Source: a virus. From it: DNA of 27,372 nt. The stretch is from positions 1-27,372 of the IMG/VR virus record IMGVR_UViG_3300022745_000128. One strand, given 5' to 3'. The notes beneath the pieces were generated by a model. That model was not told the DNA's origin. It was given only the letters and a program-made list of their open reading frames with translations, and did no database searches. This document shows, in pieces, positions 6,537 through 15,437 of the stretch (positions are counted from its first letter, which is position 1; every line of letters starts with the position of its first letter). The position numbers and the translations under genes were made by a program.

Positions 6537-9158
6537 TTAAGCGAATACGCGGTCTGCAGTTTGTGCCACAGGGATTGTGGCGGCGGTTGTCGTGAGTTGG
6601 TAGTTCCGCACATAGTACGGGACGTATCCGCTCAGGAAAATTCCAATGTCGATCGGCTGGGTCGTTGTGTAGCCGTAGGTGTAGCTCGACGACGGGATGC
6701 TGTCGCCTGTGTCGAGCACCGTGGTCGTTCCCGCTTGGTACACCACCACGTCCGAGCCCGGCTGCACACCAGTCACCGTCAGGCCCACCGTGTCAAGGGG
6801 GTACAGCGCGGCATTTTGCAGGGCAAGTGTTGTGGTGCCGTTTACCACCATTGTGGAAATGACGTTGCTGGTACTGGCGATGGTGCAAGTGATGCGGAAC
6901 CGGAACTTCAAGCCTGTGGTCGGGCTGATACCCGTCTCGGCGGCCAGGTTGGCGTTGCTCAGGGTCTTGAACGTGCCCGAGAAGCCAGCACCCTTGTCCA
7001 TGTCGTACTGGATGGTATGGTTGGTGGGCACGTTCGTGCCTGTGGTGGCAAACGATGTCGCGCCGTTCCACCCCAGCATGAAGTACGGCATTGTCCAAGT
7101 GATCTGGTCACCAGCGGACTGCATCACGACGGAGCCAGTGCTCGTGAACTTCGGCGTGCCACTGTCCACGGTGTACGTGCCAGACGTGGATGTGGACTTC
7201 TCAGTGAACACGAGGGCCACTCGCGTCGTGGTGTCGCCAGTGAAACTGTCCCAGAAGTGCATGCCGTCAACGTGCGTGTAGGACGTGGGCACCGCCCCGC
7301 TGTTCTGGCGGTTGCCGCGCACGGTGCTGTTGTACCAGTTCGGGCCTTGCGTCAAGGTGGCGTCAGTGTTGTAGCAGTTCTGGAACCGGATGTTCTGCGT
7401 GGTATTCGTGCTCGATGCCAGCCCAAGGCGGAGGTTGGTGAGCCAGTTGCGTTGAAACCGGATGTTCTTGTTCAAGCCGCCATCCGAGAACAGGTAACCG
7501 GGGCGGGCGCCCGCCACACTGCCACCGTCCAGAGGGGATGCAGATGAGCCAAACCCGGTCACTAGGAGGTCGGAGCAGGTGTTCATGTAAACCCAGCCGC
7601 CCAGCGGATGCACGTTAGCCACCCCAGGCCAAGTGGTCACGTTGGTCAGAATGCCAGCTCGGCAGTTGGCCATAAGCTCCACCGCCTGCGTCGAAACCGT
7701 CGTGTTGGTGGTGGTCGCCTTCGGATTGTCTGCGTAGTACACATTCGTCACCGACCAGTTCGAGCAAGCCGACATGATGAGACGCTTGCCCACCAGGTAT
7801 ATGTTGGTCACAGTGAGGGAGTCGCAGGTGTTGAAGAACACCGGGCCCGCGAGCGCAGTCGCGTCTTGTGCGAACATGCCCTTCACGTTGTCCAAAACCC
7901 ACCCACCGTACAAGTTCACGAAGTAGATTGCATAGCCTGCGGTGCTGACCTGCTGGGAGCGAACACCTGTCAAGCGTTTGGCGGTGCCACCGGTCAAGCA
8001 TTGCTGGAACACAATGGCATTGGAAGCGTACGGGCTGGCCTGGTTGGACAAGCCTACCATCACCCCATCGATGTCCGGAGGTGTAGAAGGCTCAGCCAAC
8101 ACGAACTGCTCACAGGTGTGCATGTCCCGGATGTACACCGAGTACGCCTGCTGGATGTTCATGTACCAGCAGCCTCCGACGCGCCGAATGTCCACCGCGC
8201 CGGATGAGTTTGTGGCAAGCTCGTAGCGAGTGCCCATCGTCAAGTTTGGGGTGCTGTTGACCGCGTACCCAATCAGGCCATTGGTGCTCGATGTGATGAT
8301 GTTGGGCAAGCGGATTTTGCACCCTGCGGCGGGCAAATCCCCGGCGTTCGCGCTGTTCGTGTCGAGGCCGAACGTCAGCAGGCCAGTCGAGTTCACCCAG
8401 CAAAAGCGAGAGCGTGAGTCCGTTCCTATGTTGGCCGCCAGGAACATCTGCCCAGCATTCGGCCAGTGCTCGTACACGCCTGAACCGGGGGCCGTCTCCA
8501 CCTCTACGCCAGGGTAGCCCATCGTCTGCAAGGACGCACCCTGCATGAAAGCTGGTAGCTGGATGGTCTGCCCACGCACACCGCTGGTGGTGGCCAAGGT
8601 GCCCGAATCATCGATGATCGGGTAGAACCAGTCCCCGTTGATGGTCAGCTTGTTGAGCCGGTTGACCGTCAAGGTCATGGACTCCACGCCCACCACCTCG
8701 ATGAAACTGCGGATGGGCGCGACGGCAATCGTCACGACCTGTCCAGAAGACAAGGTGGCCGTACCAGTCGTGAACGTGCCCCCAGTCATTCCGCGCAGCT
8801 TGATCCACGTCCCGGTAGTCCAAGTGCCCCCAACTGTGCCTCCGTGGCGCTGCATGGCCATGAGGAACTCAGCAGTCACACCGCCTTGCGTGATCGTCGC
8901 ACCAGCGGCAGGTACAGCCCCAGTGGCGGCAGACACGTACATCTGCCAGACGTTGTTGCCGTCAATGGTCATCGTCCCGCCAAGGGTAGATGACAGAGAG
9001 ATGTTGGCGAACGCTCCCGTAGTCGTTGTGGCATTCGGGCCATAACGGGTATCGCTGTCGATGATAAGCGCACCACCGTTCACGTTGTAAGTGTCCGACC
9101 CTGTTTTTCCGGTCAGGGCCGTGAAGTTCTGCGTTGCAGTGATCGTGAATGTTGCCAT
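6537..9158 (-). CDS. Large beta-rich virion appendage protein, 873 aa
   Basis: The largest protein in the window (873 aa). It is strongly Thr/Ser/Gly/Asn-rich, with many short strands ending in N or G. The middle part, about residues 320-640, shows recurring N-I/V-x-x-x-N-C type turns typical of right-handed beta-helix proteins such as phage tail spikes or surface fibres. The C-terminal about 150 residues look like Ig-like or fibre-tip domains (V-T-G-V-Q-P-G-S-D-V-V-V-Y). A likely role is host-surface binding or head decoration by fibres. Its place between portal and protease genes is unusual for a receptor-binding protein. No catalytic signature was recognised. The start ATG at 9158 has GGGATAAG upstream. 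Confidence 0.72.
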   Translation of the reverse strand: MATFTITATQNFTALTGKTGSDTYNVNGGALIIDSDTRYGPNATTTTGAFANISLSSTLGGTMTIDGNNVWQMYVSAATGAVPAAGATITQGGVTAEFLMAMQRHGGTVGGTWTTGTWIKLRGMTGGTFTTGTATLSSGQVVTIAVAPIRSFIEVVGVESMTLTVNRLNKLTINGDWFYPIIDDSGTLATTSGVRGQTIQLPAFMQGASLQTMGYPGVEVETAPGSGVYEHWPNAGQMFLAANIGTDSRSRFCWVNSTGLLTFGLDTNSANAGDLPAAGCKIRLPNIITSSTNGLIGYAVNSTPNLTMGTRYELATNSSGAVDIRRVGGCWYMNIQQAYSVYIRDMHTCEQFVLAEPSTPPDIDGVMVGLSNQASPYASNAIVFQQCLTGGTAKRLTGVRSQQVSTAGYAIYFVNLYGGWVLDNVKGMFAQDATALAGPVFFNTCDSLTVTNIYLVGKRLIMSACSNWSVTNVYYADNPKATTTNTTVSTQAVELMANCRAGILTNVTTWPGVANVHPLGGWVYMNTCSDLLVTGFGSSASPLDGGSVAGARPGYLFSDGGLNKNIRFQRNWLTNLRLGLASSTNTTQNIRFQNCYNTDATLTQGPNWYNSTVRGNRQNSGAVPTSYTHVDGMHFWDSFTGDTTTRVALVFTEKSTSTSGTYTVDSGTPKFTSTGSVVMQSAGDQITWTMPYFMLGWNGATSFATTGTNVPTNHTIQYDMDKGAGFSGTFKTLSNANLAAETGISPTTGLKFRFRITCTIASTSNVISTMVVNGTTTLALQNAALYPLDTVGLTVTGVQPGSDVVVYQAGTTTVLDTGDSIPSSSYTYGYTTTQPIDIGIFLSGYVPYYVRNYQLTTTAATIPVAQTADRVFA

Positions 9159-9161
9159 CGC

Positions 9162-9341
9162 TTATCCCAAAATCGGCCATTTGTTGAGCGGACACTTGGA
9201 GTTAGTCAGCAACACCTTGCCTGACAAGGGGCACTTGCACTTGCCGCACACCGGACGACCAAACAGCATGACGCGTTCTGCACACCCGGTGCAGATGGAT
9301 TCTCGACTTTCGCGCTGCTCTTTGGTCGTGATGATGCTCAT
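9162..9341 (-). CDS. Small zinc-ribbon protein
   Basis: A 59 aa protein with six cysteines in the order C17, C20, C32, C35, C37 and C50, including C-T-G-C and C-G-K-C. This suggests one or two zinc-binding knuckles. It resembles small phage zinc-ribbon proteins of the DUF6171 kind, with the C-terminal K-C-P-L-N-K-W segment. The ATG at 9341 overlaps the TGA of the HNH gene (ATGA), so translation is coupled. It could be a nucleic-acid-binding partner of the HNH nuclease or a structural adaptor; the sequence does not decide. Confidence 0.7.
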   Translation of the reverse strand: MSIITTKEQRESRESICTGCAERVMLFGRPVCGKCKCPLSGKVLLTNSKCPLNKWPILG

Positions 9342-9679
9342 TCAGTGGCCCTACCAGCGATTAACTGCCGAACGCGCTCCGCGTCCGCTTCAACACTGGG
9401 ATTGTATGCGCGAAAGTTGCCGCCGTGCCCGATGGCCAAGTGGCAGTTGATGAACTTCGTGCCTTCACACAAAGTGATGAGATTTGTCAGTTCCAACTCC
9501 AGCTCCGGCTGCAAGTGAAACGGTTTCTTGTGATGCACTTCCACCTTGTCCGTACCGCCGCACACGGCACACGCCGGGTACATGGACAAGTGGTGCTTAC
9601 GGGTGGTGGGCCATTTCGACGATCGCTTGTTACCCAAGTCGGTCTTGCCCTGTGCCACGTCAATCAAGTGGGTCAGCAT
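9338..9679 (-). CDS. HNH endonuclease
   Basis: A 113 aa HNH nuclease. A zinc knuckle C-A-V-C-G-G at residues 38-43 is followed by the catalytic V-E-V-H-H-K-K-P block (about 46-53), a central N-L-I-T-L-C (about 67-72), and a final C-H-L-A-I-G-H-G-G. The beta-beta-alpha-metal fold and zinc site appear complete. In many phages an HNH protein in the terminase/head operon helps the large terminase cut concatemers at cos sites. This gene is in the same operon but five genes from the terminase, so a homing-type endonuclease is the alternative. The start ATG at 9679 has GGAGG upstream. Confidence 0.88.
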   Translation of the reverse strand: MLTHLIDVAQGKTDLGNKRSSKWPTTRKHHLSMYPACAVCGGTDKVEVHHKKPFHLQPELELELTNLITLCEGTKFINCHLAIGHGGNFRAYNPSVEADAERVRQLIAGRATE

Positions 9680-9711
9680 ACCTTCCTCCTATGCAAGTGG
9701 AGATTACCGAG

Positions 9712-9742
9712 AAAGGGGTCAGCCTTGTGAGCCGACCCCTTT
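9712..9742 (-). terminator. Hairpin between coiled-coil and HNH genes
   Basis: A 13-bp stem counting two G-T pairs, with a 5-nt loop (arms start at AAAGGGGTC and end at GACCCCTTT). It ends in only three T on each strand, so it is a partial terminator that would reduce transcription from the coiled-coil gene into the HNH and tail-type genes. Confidence 0.6.
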
Positions 9743-9754
9743 ACACGTCACGGA

Positions 9755-10612
9755 TTAACCCATAGCCAAGCCCATGCGGCCACGCAGGGCAGCACGGAAG
9801 CTCTGACCGATCACGGCGCAGTTGATGTTCTGGACTTCAACCTTGGTGAGGTAGGTGTTGCCAGCAGCGGCGACATCCGAAGCCAGAGCGGCGACGGCGG
9901 CGTTGGCAGCAGCGGCAGAGGCTCCAGCGGCGGTTGCAGCGGCCTGAGCAGCAGCAGCATTAGCCAGAGCGGTCTGAGCCGTAGCAGCAGCGGCTTCGGC
10001 AGCAGCTTGGGCACCGGCGATGCCAGCGGCTTGGGTTTGCAGGGCCTCTACAGCAGCTTGCAGGCTGGCGATCTGGCTGGCTTGGTTCGCGTCGTTACCG
10101 GTCAGGTTGGCGACGGAGGTGTTCAGCGTGGCGATGCTGGCAGCAATGGCAGCGCAGTCGCAAGCACCGGCTTGACCAGCGTCAATAGCAGCTTGAATCG
10201 TCACCAGAGACTGGGCCATGCTGTCCACTTGGGACTGCACTTGGGCGATCTGGGCAGCATTGGCGGAGTCGCCGTCGATGCGGTTCTGCGTTTCAGCAGC
10301 CAGAGCAGCTTGCACGCTGGCAACGGTAGCAGCCAGGTCAGCAACAGCGGTAGAACCTTCGAGGCTCGTCACGCGGCCAGCCAGAGCGGTCAACTGCGCC
10401 ACGATGGCCTGAGCAGAAGCAGCGTCACCAGCAGTGTTGGCGGACAGCAAGCTGTTCAGGGTGTTGATCTGGGCTTGAACAGCGGCGATGTCAACGCCTT
10501 CAAGGGCCAGAACGGTATTGATTTTCTCGTTAACCGCTTGGCCAACTTCGTCACCGAAGGTGGTAGCGATACATTGGATCAAGACGGTCAAGTCGTCGTT
10601 ATAGGCAGCCAT
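9755..10612 (-). CDS. Alanine-rich coiled-coil protein
   Basis: A 285 aa protein made largely of alpha-helical heptad-like sequence rich in Ala, Gln and Thr. Residues about 45-250 carry repeated A-x-x-x-L/A-x-x patterns, and a long Ala run lies near 200-250. A short break with C-D-C lies near residue 151. The N-terminus (to about residue 45) and the basic C-terminus (R-A-A-L-R-G-R) look globular. Such proteins form trimeric or rod-like fibres or assembly chaperones in phages. It shares the operon with portal and virion genes, and AAAGGA precedes the start ATG at 10612. A whisker, fibre shaft or internal head protein are equal possibilities. Confidence 0.7.
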   Translation of the reverse strand: MAAYNDDLTVLIQCIATTFGDEVGQAVNEKINTVLALEGVDIAAVQAQINTLNSLLSANTAGDAASAQAIVAQLTALAGRVTSLEGSTAVADLAATVASVQAALAAETQNRIDGDSANAAQIAQVQSQVDSMAQSLVTIQAAIDAGQAGACDCAAIAASIATLNTSVANLTGNDANQASQIASLQAAVEALQTQAAGIAGAQAAAEAAAATAQTALANAAAAQAAATAAGASAAAANAAVAALASDVAAAGNTYLTKVEVQNINCAVIGQSFRAALRGRMGLAMG

Positions 10613-10644
10613 GGAAATTTCCTTTGCAAAAGATTTTCCACCAC

Positions 10645-10821
10645 TTACGCGGGTGGGTTAGCGTCACCAGTGCAAGCCGTACCGTCAAGCACCGCTTGCA
10701 GTTGTTGAATCCGTGCCACCTGCGCCGCCACCTCAGCTTCAATCATGCAGCGCAGGATGTCGCCTATCTGTGACCCTACATCCGCAAACGCACAGTTGAG
10801 CTTTTCCTCAAGTTCGTTCAT
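10645..10821 (-). CDS. Small coiled-coil protein with two cysteines
   Basis: A 58 aa protein starting M-N-E-L-E-E-K-L at ATG 10821. It has Cys at residues 10, 25 and 50 and an amphipathic helix between about residues 18 and 46. Its N-terminal pattern (Cys, then F-x-D-x-G-x-x-I) loosely resembles the first residues of the coiled-coil protein encoded just downstream, which suggests the two may pair or share ancestry. The gap between the neighbouring genes is just filled by it. No function is known. Confidence 0.55.
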   Translation of the reverse strand: MNELEEKLNCAFADVGSQIGDILRCMIEAEVAAQVARIQQLQAVLDGTACTGDANPPA

Positions 10822-10836
10822 TTAAAGTCCAGTGCT

Positions 10837-11220
10837 TCAGAGGTAGATGGCGAAGTCGCTCAAGTGTACCTTGAAAGTATCGTTGGTCGAACTGACATCT
10901 TCACCCAGATCAAAGACAAGCAGGGTCTTGTAGTCCGAGTAAATCTGGCCGTATCGGGCGCGGATGGTCGCCCCTTTCCAGGCAGCCATACCGGAAAACT
11001 GAAGGACTGCAAAATCCCCATCCGTCCCTACCACAGGACTGGCGATCTGCACACCCCCGGCCCGGTACCCCTGGGCCTTGATCTCGTTGACAGCACTGTA
11101 CTTGGCCGTCGTGATGGGCAAGGGCTCTCGGAACAAGGCCAGGTAGTATGTCCCGTGCTTCCAGTCTCCGGCCAGCATCGCCTTGCGAGCTGGCGTGACC
11201 CACTTAGCGCTGCTCGCCAT
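10837..11220 (-). CDS. Small portal-adjacent protein
   Basis: A protein of about 127 aa, predicted mixed alpha/beta, with no recognised motif. Three ATG codons in a row lie at 11226, 11223 and 11220. A GGAG site is best spaced (7 nt) for the third, so 11220 is chosen. The gene overlaps the end of the portal gene by 17 nt. The middle part (Y-Y-L-A-L-F-R-E-P near residue 26, and G-Y-R-A-G-G-V) looks like a virion-type beta protein. Portal-proximal position suggests a head or connector function. This is inferred from position only. Confidence 0.65.
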   Translation of the reverse strand: MASSAKWVTPARKAMLAGDWKHGTYYLALFREPLPITTAKYSAVNEIKAQGYRAGGVQIASPVVGTDGDFAVLQFSGMAAWKGATIRARYGQIYSDYKTLLVFDLGEDVSSTNDTFKVHLSDFAIYL

Positions 11221-12973
11221 CATCATGCTCCATTACGATCGAGGAGAGTCGCCCATCCTCGTCCCGTGTAACCTTCAAGGTCTTCGGGCCGCGCTCCTTG
11301 AGCAAGGTCAGCTTGACCTCGCTGGGTGCCACGCTCACGTTCACGGGCTGGCGCGACTGGCTCGCCACTGCATTTTGCATGGCCCAAGCCAGATCGGACA
11401 CGGACTTCGTGGTGTTGTCCGTCGTCTGCTTGGCATGAGCCAATGCGTCCTGAGCAAGTGAGTGGCTGTTGTGCAGCATCGCCGTCAAGTTGGGGTCTAC
11501 CTCCGCCTTCGCCGGGCCTTTGGGCTGCTGCGGGGTACTCTGGCCATCGCGCATGGTGCTGGTCTGGCTGTTCGGGTTTTGCTGCGGGGCGGCTGGGGCT
11601 GTCTTGAACATGGTGCCGGACAAGGGTTTGAACCCAGCCGGGGGCAAGTTTCCAGTCAGCTTGATGCAAGCCTCCTCATCCGTAATCAAGCCAAGAGACA
11701 GCTGCTCCAAAATCCGCGACTGCTCCATGCTGCGGTATGCTTCGAGCTCGCTTTGGGGGCGCATGTCGAGGTCGGCGTAGCGGAACTCCACATACACGTC
11801 CTGTCCGAACAAGCGAACGGCTTGAGTCAAGGCGCGGCTCAGCAAGGTGTTGAGCATGGTTCGCACCATCTCCGCGTTCTTCAGGAACAGCATGGTGTCA
11901 ACGCTGGCGGTCGTACCACTGCCGTTGCCTCGGCCAAGCACGGCCGGAAGCGTCTTCGCACCCGCTTGCAGCTTGGAGTTAATCATGTCCTGCACGGACT
12001 TCATGGTGTTGCCGGGGTCGGTACCACCGCTATCGCTCTTGAGGTAGCTGTACTCCACCGTGTCGAAGGAGATCAAGGCATCTTCGGGGTTCAAGCCGTT
12101 GATGGTGCTCTCCAAGCCGGAAATCAAGTCCGACATGAACGAGTTGATCTTGTCCGGGTCGTTCAGAATCTCGGGGGGCGCACTCTGGCGCACGCGCTCC
12201 TCGATGATGCTGGCCACCAACCGGGGATGGATGGCACGCTTCATGACGCGGCGCAAGTCGTTCAGGAAGGCGCTGTCGGCTAGCACAGCCTGCACGGCCG
12301 ACTCCAGCGGGCTATCCGAATACGGCGTCAGCAAGCTCTGGTCCTGGTTGAAGATGAACACCGTCGGGATGTCAAGGTCGATCTCCTGCCCACCTATGAC
12401 CTGCACAGGGCGAACGCCAATATCGTCCTCGTAATAACGGATGGAGGGCGTGTGCACGGGCACCAACCGGGTAGGCATGCGGGTCTTATCGAGCACCAGC
12501 TCCAGACTGGAGCTGCCGTACAGCAGAAGTTCCTTGCCGAGAGTAGCGGACAGCTCCGGCAAGGATGAGAAGCTGTTGTAGCCAAGGTTGGGGTCGCCCA
12601 CGAACGTGATGCGGCGCAGAATCTCGTTGGCAATCTGCGTGCTGTCTGGGCTCACGATGCCATCGGTCGTACGGGCCACCACCGTGAAACGCTCCGGGAT
12701 GCCGATACGCAGATATGCGTTCATAGTGGCAGACAAGTCCGGGCTTGCGGCTGCCAAATCCCGGATAACTTGCTTGGTTGTCTGGCCAAGCCGCATCTCC
12801 AGTATGTCGGACTGGGCAAGTCTTCGGTCAGGCTTAATCAGGGCGCTGGTCTGCTTGGCGATCTGCGTCTTGTAGCCCGGAATGCTCGTCTGCGTAGGCT
12901 TTACCTTCGCAGGAGGCAGAGCAGGCAGCTTGGCTGCTGCCCAGATACCGCTGATTTTGTCTAAAATGGCCAT
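11204..12973 (-). CDS. Portal protein
   Basis: A 589 aa portal protein that would form the dodecameric ring at the packaging vertex. It has the typical layout: an N-terminal extension, a clip/stem region in the middle (about residues 230-330, with Q-S-L-L-T-P-Y-S-D-S-P-L), a long helical crown region, and a Gln/Pro-rich C-terminal tail (about residues 460-510) before a charged end. Its place directly after the large terminase, the R-Y-Y-E-D and L-L-L-Y-G-S-S-S-L-E-L segments, and its length support the assignment. It starts at ATG 12973, 32 nt after the terminase stop. Confidence 0.88.
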   Translation of the reverse strand: MAILDKISGIWAAAKLPALPPAKVKPTQTSIPGYKTQIAKQTSALIKPDRRLAQSDILEMRLGQTTKQVIRDLAAASPDLSATMNAYLRIGIPERFTVVARTTDGIVSPDSTQIANEILRRITFVGDPNLGYNSFSSLPELSATLGKELLLYGSSSLELVLDKTRMPTRLVPVHTPSIRYYEDDIGVRPVQVIGGQEIDLDIPTVFIFNQDQSLLTPYSDSPLESAVQAVLADSAFLNDLRRVMKRAIHPRLVASIIEERVRQSAPPEILNDPDKINSFMSDLISGLESTINGLNPEDALISFDTVEYSYLKSDSGGTDPGNTMKSVQDMINSKLQAGAKTLPAVLGRGNGSGTTASVDTMLFLKNAEMVRTMLNTLLSRALTQAVRLFGQDVYVEFRYADLDMRPQSELEAYRSMEQSRILEQLSLGLITDEEACIKLTGNLPPAGFKPLSGTMFKTAPAAPQQNPNSQTSTMRDGQSTPQQPKGPAKAEVDPNLTAMLHNSHSLAQDALAHAKQTTDNTTKSVSDLAWAMQNAVASQSRQPVNVSVAPSEVKLTLLKERGPKTLKVTRDEDGRLSSIVMEHDDGEQR

Positions 12974-13005
12974 GGATTACGTCCTTTTGGGCACATTGTA
13001 AGGGC

Positions 13006-14682
13006 TTAGTGTCGGGTACGGAAGCTGCGCACCAGCGACATGCCTCGGTGCAAGGCTCCTCCTTGAGCAGTAGCACGCAAGCGGCAAGCCAGCATGAGGT
13101 AGAGCAAGGCGAAGTGCATGTGATCCTCGCCTTTGCTGCTTTTCACCCACTGGTAGGTGATCTCGTTGTTGCGGTCGAACACCTGCTGGCGGCGCATATC
13201 GGTGTAGTGCGCGTTGTACGCCTCCGACCTCGGCCCCTGATGGATGACAAGCGATCTGTCCTTGAACATCTGCATGATCGAGTCCAAGGCTACCGTCCGA
13301 TTGACCTTGACCATGCGCAAGTTCATGCGCCCGGTCGTGTGGTCTGCGTCTCGCTGGGCCACGGTGTACATATCGGTGCTTTTCGTGGTCACGAACCCGG
13401 CTCCGTATGCGTTTTTGTCGTAGTCGGTGATGCGCCGCACCAAGTCTGTCTCTGGCTGGGCGTCGTGGACGGAAATGAGCACCCGGTATTTCGCGCATAG
13501 CTCGCGTCGGCGCTGCTCGAAGATGGCAAGCGGGATCTCCTCACGGTGCACCACCAGCAACTTTCCGTCAAGAGTCATGCGGCCAATGCTCACGGTGCAA
13601 GTGATGTGACCCATATCGCACCCCATGTAGTGCACTTCCGAACTATTGAGGTCACCCTCGTAAGCACAAGCGGCCACATCGCTGGGGGAGATCTGGTCGT
13701 CCGAGGTTTCAGCCTCGATGCCAAGCACCTGATTGTGGAACTCCGCCTTCGTGTTGAACTCCGTGGACGAGCGCACGATGTAATCTGGTGTCAAGATGCC
13801 GTAAGCTGTCGCGGGGCTTACGTAGTAGGTGGCCGCCTCGTGCTGGTCAAGGTGGTTTTCGATCACCCATTCAAGTCTGGAGCGGTCGAGTTGGGGGTCT
13901 TTCCCGCACTTTGGGCAAGCCCAGTGCGCTTCCTGCCACCGAACATCCTTCAGGTTGCTGCGGGTGATGTCCATGAGGCTACCGCTGTAGCCGGGGATCT
14001 GCATGTGGGTGTAGTACTCGGGCAAGAACCGGTGACCACAGCAAGTGCAAGTAGCAAAGTGGCGGTAGCGGCGGCTGGTCTCGGCTTCCTTGGAAATCCC
14101 GACTCCGGCGATGGTTGGGGTCGAGAAATTGCGAATCAGGCGGTGTTTGCTGGCCTGCAAGCGGGAACGGAACTGGAGCAAGGTGTCCGGGTCTGACCGG
14201 TCGATCTCGTCATTGACCAGCATGTCGGCGGAAATGGACAAGGCTGCTGTTTCGGATCGTGTTCCACGGATAAACAGGAAGTTGGTGCCCAGTTGTTTGA
14301 GCTCGGAGTTGTTGACTTCGGGGTTGACCAAGCGGCGCAGTTCCGGGCTGCCCATGAGCAAGGGTGCCATCTTGGTCGTGGATAGCTTTACGGCGTCCGT
14401 GGCGCTTGGCATCGTGTAGATCACGTTCAAAGGGCGCTGCGTGGCAAGTGCGGCAAGGGCGTGGCACATAGAGACCGTGGACAAGCCGATCTGGGCGCAC
14501 TTAACCACGTTGACGACCCGGGCAGGGTTGTCGATGATGTCGGCCTGGAAGCTGTATTTCCCGCTCAGGTCAATGAGTTCGCCTTCCAAGTAGATGTTCT
14601 TTTGCACCCACTTGGACAAGGTTGAGAGTGTATAGGTACCAGCAACGGCGTCTCGGACGCGCTGGAGGTGGTCAGCGAACAT
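13006..14682 (-). CDS. Terminase large subunit (GpA type)
   Basis: A 558 aa packaging motor of the lambda gpA class. The ATPase part has a deviant Walker A at residues 61-69 (K-C-A-Q-I-G-L-S-T, as in the gpA family) and Walker B at 154-159 (M-L-V-N-D-E). A zinc-binding insertion is visible in the middle: C212, C214 and C215, then C256 and C259. The nuclease part begins about residue 350 with D356 in the G-C-D-M-G-H motif and a second acidic motif around V-H-D-A-Q-P-E-T-D. The C-terminal H-M-H-F-A-L-L-Y segment completes the family pattern. It pumps DNA into the prohead through the portal and cuts the concatemer. It starts inside the end of the preceding gene (11-nt overlap). Confidence 0.94.
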   Translation of the reverse strand: MFADHLQRVRDAVAGTYTLSTLSKWVQKNIYLEGELIDLSGKYSFQADIIDNPARVVNVVKCAQIGLSTVSMCHALAALATQRPLNVIYTMPSATDAVKLSTTKMAPLLMGSPELRRLVNPEVNNSELKQLGTNFLFIRGTRSETAALSISADMLVNDEIDRSDPDTLLQFRSRLQASKHRLIRNFSTPTIAGVGISKEAETSRRYRHFATCTCCGHRFLPEYYTHMQIPGYSGSLMDITRSNLKDVRWQEAHWACPKCGKDPQLDRSRLEWVIENHLDQHEAATYYVSPATAYGILTPDYIVRSSTEFNTKAEFHNQVLGIEAETSDDQISPSDVAACAYEGDLNSSEVHYMGCDMGHITCTVSIGRMTLDGKLLVVHREEIPLAIFEQRRRELCAKYRVLISVHDAQPETDLVRRITDYDKNAYGAGFVTTKSTDMYTVAQRDADHTTGRMNLRMVKVNRTVALDSIMQMFKDRSLVIHQGPRSEAYNAHYTDMRRQQVFDRNNEITYQWVKSSKGEDHMHFALLYLMLACRLRATAQGGALHRGMSLVRSFRTRH

Positions 14683-15046
14683 CTTGGGGGAATTTTTTGG
14701 TGTAGAGATCGAAGAACTTGTCCTGCATGGGCTGGGGCATGGACTTCAGGGTCTCGATCAGGATGAGCTCGATGTCCTTGATGCGCTGCGAGCTGTAGAG
14801 CTCAGTCTGCAACTTCGTGAGTTGGGTCAAGATCGTGGTCATGCTGTTCATGATCTGCGCGATCTGGTTGGGTGGCACGTCGTCGCGGTAGGGCAAGGTC
14901 TCTCGCAGGGCAAGGGCGGCGTTGTAGTTGTCCAGCAGTTCCGAGTGGATGTCCAAGGTCTCCGCTGTCACCGTGCGGAACACCGTGGATTGCTGTGGAG
15001 GCTCTTGTTGGGTGTCTCCGTGCAAGTCGAGGTTTTTAAGCGCCAT
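14672..15046 (-). CDS. Coiled-coil protein, probable small terminase component
   Basis: A 124 aa protein with an extended N-terminus (about residues 1-35) and then strong amphipathic helices (I-A-Q-I-M-N-S-M-T-T-I-L-T-Q-L-T-K-L-Q near 60-80, and a second helix to residue 115). This is typical of oligomerisation segments. It overlaps the HTH gene upstream and the large terminase gene downstream by 11 nt each, with AAGG before its ATG at 15046. In lambda-type phages the gene before the large terminase is the small terminase. Here the HTH lies in the neighbouring gene, so recognition and assembly parts may be split between the two products. Confidence 0.62.
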   Translation of the reverse strand: MALKNLDLHGDTQQEPPQQSTVFRTVTAETLDIHSELLDNYNAALALRETLPYRDDVPPNQIAQIMNSMTTILTQLTKLQTELYSSQRIKDIELILIETLKSMPQPMQDKFFDLYTKKFPQDVR

Positions 15047-15326
15047 TTCGTGCCTTCGCCTTGTACCGAAAGATAGTGCGCGTCGAGCAATGGGCTATCC
15101 GGGCGGCCTCCAAGGTGGGGGTCGTGGAGGCAAGCTGGGTACGGAAGGCCCTGCGGGCGGCGTTTAGCTCGGATTTTTTGGGTTTTTTGGGGCGGGGTGG
15201 GCGCGGGAGTATCTGGTAGAGGTACCCGATGGGGATGTTGTAGCGGGCGGATAGCTCTTTGGAGGTGATCTCAAAGCGTAAATAAGCCGCACGTTCTTCG
15301 ATGGGGATGCGCTGGATTGCACTCAT
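15036..15326 (-). CDS. Helix-turn-helix protein, first gene of the head operon
   Basis: A 96 aa basic protein with two HTH-like stretches: about residues 22-40 (K-E-L-S-A-R-Y-N-I-P-I-G-Y-L-Y) and about residues 72-90 (E-A-A-R-I-A-H-C-S-T-R-T-I-F-R-Y), joined by a Pro/Lys linker. It is the first gene after the promoter at 15438-15467, with a 5-prime leader of roughly 100 nt. The ATG at 15326 has no strong ribosome site. Its position before the packaging genes suggests either the DNA-recognition part of a small terminase or a regulator of the operon. The sequence alone cannot choose. Confidence 0.65.
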   Translation of the reverse strand: MSAIQRIPIEERAAYLRFEITSKELSARYNIPIGYLYQILPRPPRPKKPKKSELNAARRAFRTQLASTTPTLEAARIAHCSTRTIFRYKAKARNGA

Positions 15327-15437
15327 ACGCGGATTATGAGGCGAATTGTCGCTAAATTAGTGACATTTTGAGTGTAAATGTGCGAAAAGTTTTAAAAAAT
15401 TTTGTATATGGCGGAAGGGGGAGAGGCGACACGCCAA

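Noticed and set aside
6519-7547. Rightward 342 aa open frame opposite the 873 aa virion gene
   Set aside because: A shadow of a GC-biased gene; the composition is Arg/Val/His-rich and it overlaps a well-supported gene.
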